64,000 bases of DNA from JACKII01 sp965222315 (GTDB taxonomy: Bacteria > Pseudomonadota > Alphaproteobacteria > Bin95). Position numbers and translations under genes: made by a program. Under the pieces are notes generated by a model, which was given only the letters and a program-made list of their open reading frames with translations, searched no databases and was not told the DNA's origin. Shown here piece by piece: positions 61,286 to 64,000 of this stretch. Numbering within the stretch: position 1 is the stretch's first letter; each line of letters begins with the position of its first letter. The stretch covers positions 1,116,001-1,180,000 of the forward strand of contig OZ244951.1 in NCBI GenBank assembly GCA_965222315.1, in the 5' to 3' direction.

Positions 61286-63187
61286 ATGATGAGCGAAGCC
61301 GCGAGCACGACTGCGGAGCAAATGGAATTTCAGGCGGAGGTCGGGCGGCTGCTCGACCTGATGGTGCACTCGGTCTATTCCGAAAAGGAAGTGTTCCTGC
61401 GGGAGTTGATCTCCAACGCGTCCGACGCCTGCGACAAGCTCCGCTATGCCGCGCTGACCGATGGGGCGCTGGCGGGCGAGGCAACGGAATTCAAGATCAC
61501 CATCCAGCCCAACAAGACCGAGCGTACCATCACCATCGCCGATAATGGCATCGGCATGAGCCGGGATGACATGGTGGAGAACCTGGGCACGATCGCGCGC
61601 TCCGGCACGGCGGCCTTTGTCGAGCAGTTGTCGGGCGACGACAAGAAGGACTCGAACCTGATCGGCCAGTTCGGCGTTGGCTTCTATTCCGCCTTTATGA
61701 TCGCGGAGCGCGTCTCGGTCCTCTCCCGCAAGGCAGGCGAGAGCATCGCCCATTCGTGGGAATCCGATGGCCGGGGCAGTTTCTCTGTCGCACCGGCGGA
61801 GAAGGCGGCGACCGGCACGGTCATCACCTTGCATCTGCGCGAAGGCGAGGATGAGTTCCTGGAGCCGAACCGGCTGCGCTCCATCATCAAGACGTATTCG
61901 GACCACATCGCCATCCCTGTTGCCCTGGGTGAAGAACCTGCCGAGGGCGAGGAGGCGAACGAGCCGGAGACAGTCAACGCGGCCTCCGCCCTCTGGACCC
62001 GCCCGAAGAGCGAGATCACGGAAGAGCAGTACAAGGAATTCTACCATCATGTCGGCCACGGTTTCGACGATCCCTGGCACACGATCCATTGGCGGGCCGA
62101 AGGCACGATCGAATACACTGCCCTGCTGTTTCTGCCGGGTGCAAAGCCGTTCGACCTGTTCCATCCGGAGCGCAAGAACGCGCTGAAGCTCTATGTCCGC
62201 AGGGTCTACATCACTGAAGGGGTCGAGGATCTGTTGCCGGGCTGGCTGCGTTTCCTGCGGGGCGTGGTGGATTCCGAAGACCTGCCGCTGAACCTGAGCC
62301 GCGAGATGTTGCAGAACAATCCGGTGGTCCGCCAGATCCGAAACGGCCTCACCCGCCGGGTGCTGAACGAACTCACCACCAAGGCCGAGAAGGAGCCGGA
62401 AGCCTTCGTGCAATTCTGGGAGAATTTCGGTGCGGTACTGAAGGAAGGCCTTTACGAAGACCAGGCCAACAAGGACGCGCTGCTGAAGATTGCCCGCTTC
62501 CGCTCCACCAAGCGCGATGGCTGGATTAGCTTGGCCGAGTACGTAGAGGGCATGGCGGAGAATCAGACTGCCATCTACACCATTGCCGGCGACGATCTGG
62601 ACGCGCTGAAGCGTTCGCCGCAACTGGAGGGCTTCCGCGCCAAAGGCGTTGAGGTGCTGCTGCTGACCGACCCGGTCGACGAGTTCTGGAGCGGCATGGT
62701 CGGCGAGTTCGACGGCAAGCCGTTCAAGTCGGCAACGCGGGCGGGCGACGACCTAGCCAATATCAAGGCCGCCGATGCGCCGGAGCAGCCTGAGGCGGAG
62801 CCCGAGGGTGCGGTGGGCAACGTCATCGCGGCCTTCAAGCTGGCGCTGGGCGACGCGGTGAAGGACGTGCGTGTCTCCGACCGCCTGACTGAGAGCGCTT
62901 GCTGCCTGGTGGCGGACGAGAACGATATGGACCTGCACCTGGAGCGCATGATGCGCCACCACGGCCAGAAGGTGGAGCGCGCGCCGCGCATCCTGGAACT
63001 GAACCCGCGGCACTCTCTGGTGAAGCGCCTCGCGGAGAAGCTGGACGGCCCGGACGCGGCGGATAAGGCAGAGGATTATGCCTTCCTGCTGCTGGACCAG
63101 GCCCGCATCGTTGAGGGCGAGCCGCTGCCCGACCCGGTCGCCTTCGCCCGCCGGATGGCCAGCGTGATGGAAGGCAGTGTGGGTTAA
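61286..63187 (+). CDS. htpG: molecular chaperone HtpG (Hsp90)
   Basis: ATP-dependent Hsp90 chaperone, 633 residues. The N-terminal GHKL ATPase domain has VFLRELISNASDACDKLRY, with the conserved glutamate and asparagine, ITIADNGIGMSRDDMVENLG and GQFGVGFYSAFMIAERV. The middle domain has GVEDLLPGWLRFLRGVVDSEDLPLNLSREM in pieces. ATG 61286 is preferred because GAGGA lies 6 bp upstream; the next codon is also ATG, and the longer frame upstream has no similarity. It is divergent from the helicase gene. Confidence 0.93.
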   Translation: MMSEAASTTAEQMEFQAEVGRLLDLMVHSVYSEKEVFLRELISNASDACDKLRYAALTDGALAGEATEFKITIQPNKTERTITIADNGIGMSRDDMVENLGTIARSGTAAFVEQLSGDDKKDSNLIGQFGVGFYSAFMIAERVSVLSRKAGESIAHSWESDGRGSFSVAPAEKAATGTVITLHLREGEDEFLEPNRLRSIIKTYSDHIAIPVALGEEPAEGEEANEPETVNAASALWTRPKSEITEEQYKEFYHHVGHGFDDPWHTIHWRAEGTIEYTALLFLPGAKPFDLFHPERKNALKLYVRRVYITEGVEDLLPGWLRFLRGVVDSEDLPLNLSREMLQNNPVVRQIRNGLTRRVLNELTTKAEKEPEAFVQFWENFGAVLKEGLYEDQANKDALLKIARFRSTKRDGWISLAEYVEGMAENQTAIYTIAGDDLDALKRSPQLEGFRAKGVEVLLLTDPVDEFWSGMVGEFDGKPFKSATRAGDDLANIKAADAPEQPEAEPEGAVGNVIAAFKLALGDAVKDVRVSDRLTESACCLVADENDMDLHLERMMRHHGQKVERAPRILELNPRHSLVKRLAEKLDGPDAADKAEDYAFLLLDQARIVEGEPLPDPVAFARRMASVMEGSVG

Positions 63188-63193
63188 GATGCG

Positions 63194-64000
63194 CTAGTCC
63201 GCTGGCTCCAGCCGGATCAGGCGGCCATTGCGTTCGTCGGTGAGCAGATAGAGCAGGCCGTCCGGCCCTTGGCGGACGTCGCGGATGCGGCCGAAAGAAC
63301 CGGCGAAGAGGCGTTCTTCGCCGGTTACGCGGTCACCATCGAGCGAGAGCCGCGCCAGCAGTTGGTCCCTCAACGCGCCCACAAAGACGGAGCCGCGCCA
63401 CTTAGGGAAGGCCTGGCCGTCATAGTAGGCCATGCCGGAGGGCGCGATGCTGGGCACCCAATAGTGAATGGGTTCCGCGATGCCGGGGGCTGACGCCTTG
63501 CCAGTGCCGACCGGCGAGCCGCCATAATTGATGCCGTGGCTGACCAGCGGCCAACCGTAATTCGCGCCGGGTTGGACGATATTGACCTCGTCACCGCCGC
63601 GCGGCCCGTGCTCGTGCAGCCAGAGCCTGCCGCTCGGCGGATGCAGGATCATACCCTGGGCGTTTCGATGGCCGTAGGAGTAGATTTCCGGGCGAGTGTC
63701 CGTGCCCCCGACAAAGGGGTTATCAGCGGGAACCGTTCCATCCCGGTTAAGACGGATCACCTTGCCCGCATGGCTCATCAGGTCCTGGGCTGGGTCCTTT
63801 TGGCCGCGCTCGCCGATTGTGAACGCCAGAGAGCCGTCCGGCAGAAAGGCGATACGGCTGCCGAAATGGCGGCCGCCGTCATAGTCCGGTTCGCCGTTCA
63901 ACAGGACATCGAAGTCTTCCAACGTGTCATCGATTAGGCGGGCGCGGGCCAGATTGGTGTTGCCGCCTTTTTCGCCAATCGCTGAATAGGTCAGGTAGAC
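63194..64000 (-). CDS. PQQ-dependent sugar dehydrogenase family protein (partial, C-terminal part)
   Basis: The C-terminal 268 residues of a beta-propeller dehydrogenase of the soluble glucose/sorbosone dehydrogenase family (Asd/YliI-like). The coding frame runs off the right window edge with sense codons to base 64000 (VYLTYSAIGEKGGNTNLARA), so the true start is outside. Diagnostic segments are GGRHFGSRIAFLPDGSLAFT, YSYGHRNAQGMILHP and LHEHGPRGGDEVNIVQPGANYGWP in pieces. It probably uses a PQQ cofactor in the periplasm; the substrate is unknown. It converges on htpG with 6 bp between stops. Confidence 0.87.
   Translation of the reverse strand, partial: VYLTYSAIGEKGGNTNLARARLIDDTLEDFDVLLNGEPDYDGGRHFGSRIAFLPDGSLAFTIGERGQKDPAQDLMSHAGKVIRLNRDGTVPADNPFVGGTDTRPEIYSYGHRNAQGMILHPPSGRLWLHEHGPRGGDEVNIVQPGANYGWPLVSHGINYGGSPVGTGKASAPGIAEPIHYWVPSIAPSGMAYYDGQAFPKWRGSVFVGALRDQLLARLSLDGDRVTGEERLFAGSFGRIRDVRQGPDGLLYLLTDERNGRLIRLEPAD

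Overview
The window is a GC-rich bacterial chromosome segment, almost certainly from an alphaproteobacterium and perhaps a Rhodospirillales-like lineage. The evidence is the uninterrupted rpsL-rpsG-fusA-tuf-rpsJ-S10-spc-alpha ribosomal locus, the pcm-tolC-popZ-valS order, a CarD/CdnL regulator, an FdxA-type 7Fe ferredoxin, a Suv3-like helicase followed by an S4 protein, and GlnE. The genus cannot be named from sequence alone. No phage, insertion sequence, integrase or CRISPR array was seen; this is mostly core chromosome with one metabolic accessory stretch.

Layout. 1-2.1 kb: start of kdsB (minus strand, cut by the window edge), a membrane-anchored cytochrome c and a HisN-type phosphatase. 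2.2-7.9 kb: yejABEF, a peptide/microcin-C-type ABC importer, closing with a terminator. 7.9-26.9 kb: the str, S10, spc and alpha ribosomal operons in one run, from rpsL through secY and adk to rpoA and rplQ. It has a candidate promoter before rpsL, a strong one before rpsM, and a rho-independent terminator after rplQ. 27-29.7 kb: xth, a rhomboid protease and an MFS transporter. 29.7-36.2 kb: glnE, divergent from a large YhdP/AsmA-like protein. 36.3-40.9 kb: a hybrid histidine kinase facing a NarL-type response regulator, then a TcuA-like flavoprotein. 40.9-46.5 kb (minus strand): pcm, tolC, popZ, valS. 46.7-48.0 kb: tRNA-Cys, an LpqC-type esterase and tRNA-Asn. 48.3-56.7 kb: accessory metabolism, with a D-2-hydroxyacid dehydrogenase, the tripartite tricarboxylate transporter TctBAC, an orphan HyuB-type subunit, a TauD-type dioxygenase and a ketopantoate-reductase-like protein. 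56.7-64 kb: carD, fdxA, an S4 protein, the Suv3-like helicase, htpG and a partial PQQ-type sugar dehydrogenase.

How the parts fit. The ribosomal block couples translation, secretion (SecY), nucleotide balance (Adk) and RNA polymerase alpha. The 48-57 kb stretch looks like uptake of an organic acid (TctBAC) beside oxidoreductases that could process it, but the substrate cannot be read from sequence.

The most unusual signals are non-coding. At 54657-54759, between two convergent genes, the 8-bp words ATCTACAT/ATCGACAT recur at exact 11-bp steps and then reappear inverted at 10-bp steps. At 40774-40883, also between convergent genes, a long palindromic element folds into a cloverleaf with a 16-bp closing stem and three arms. 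Several ribosomal proteins (L3, L16, S5, L17) carry acidic C-terminal tails, S3 carries an Arg/Asp/Gly-rich one, and PopZ has a Pro/Ala linker built partly from 15-bp tandem repeats.
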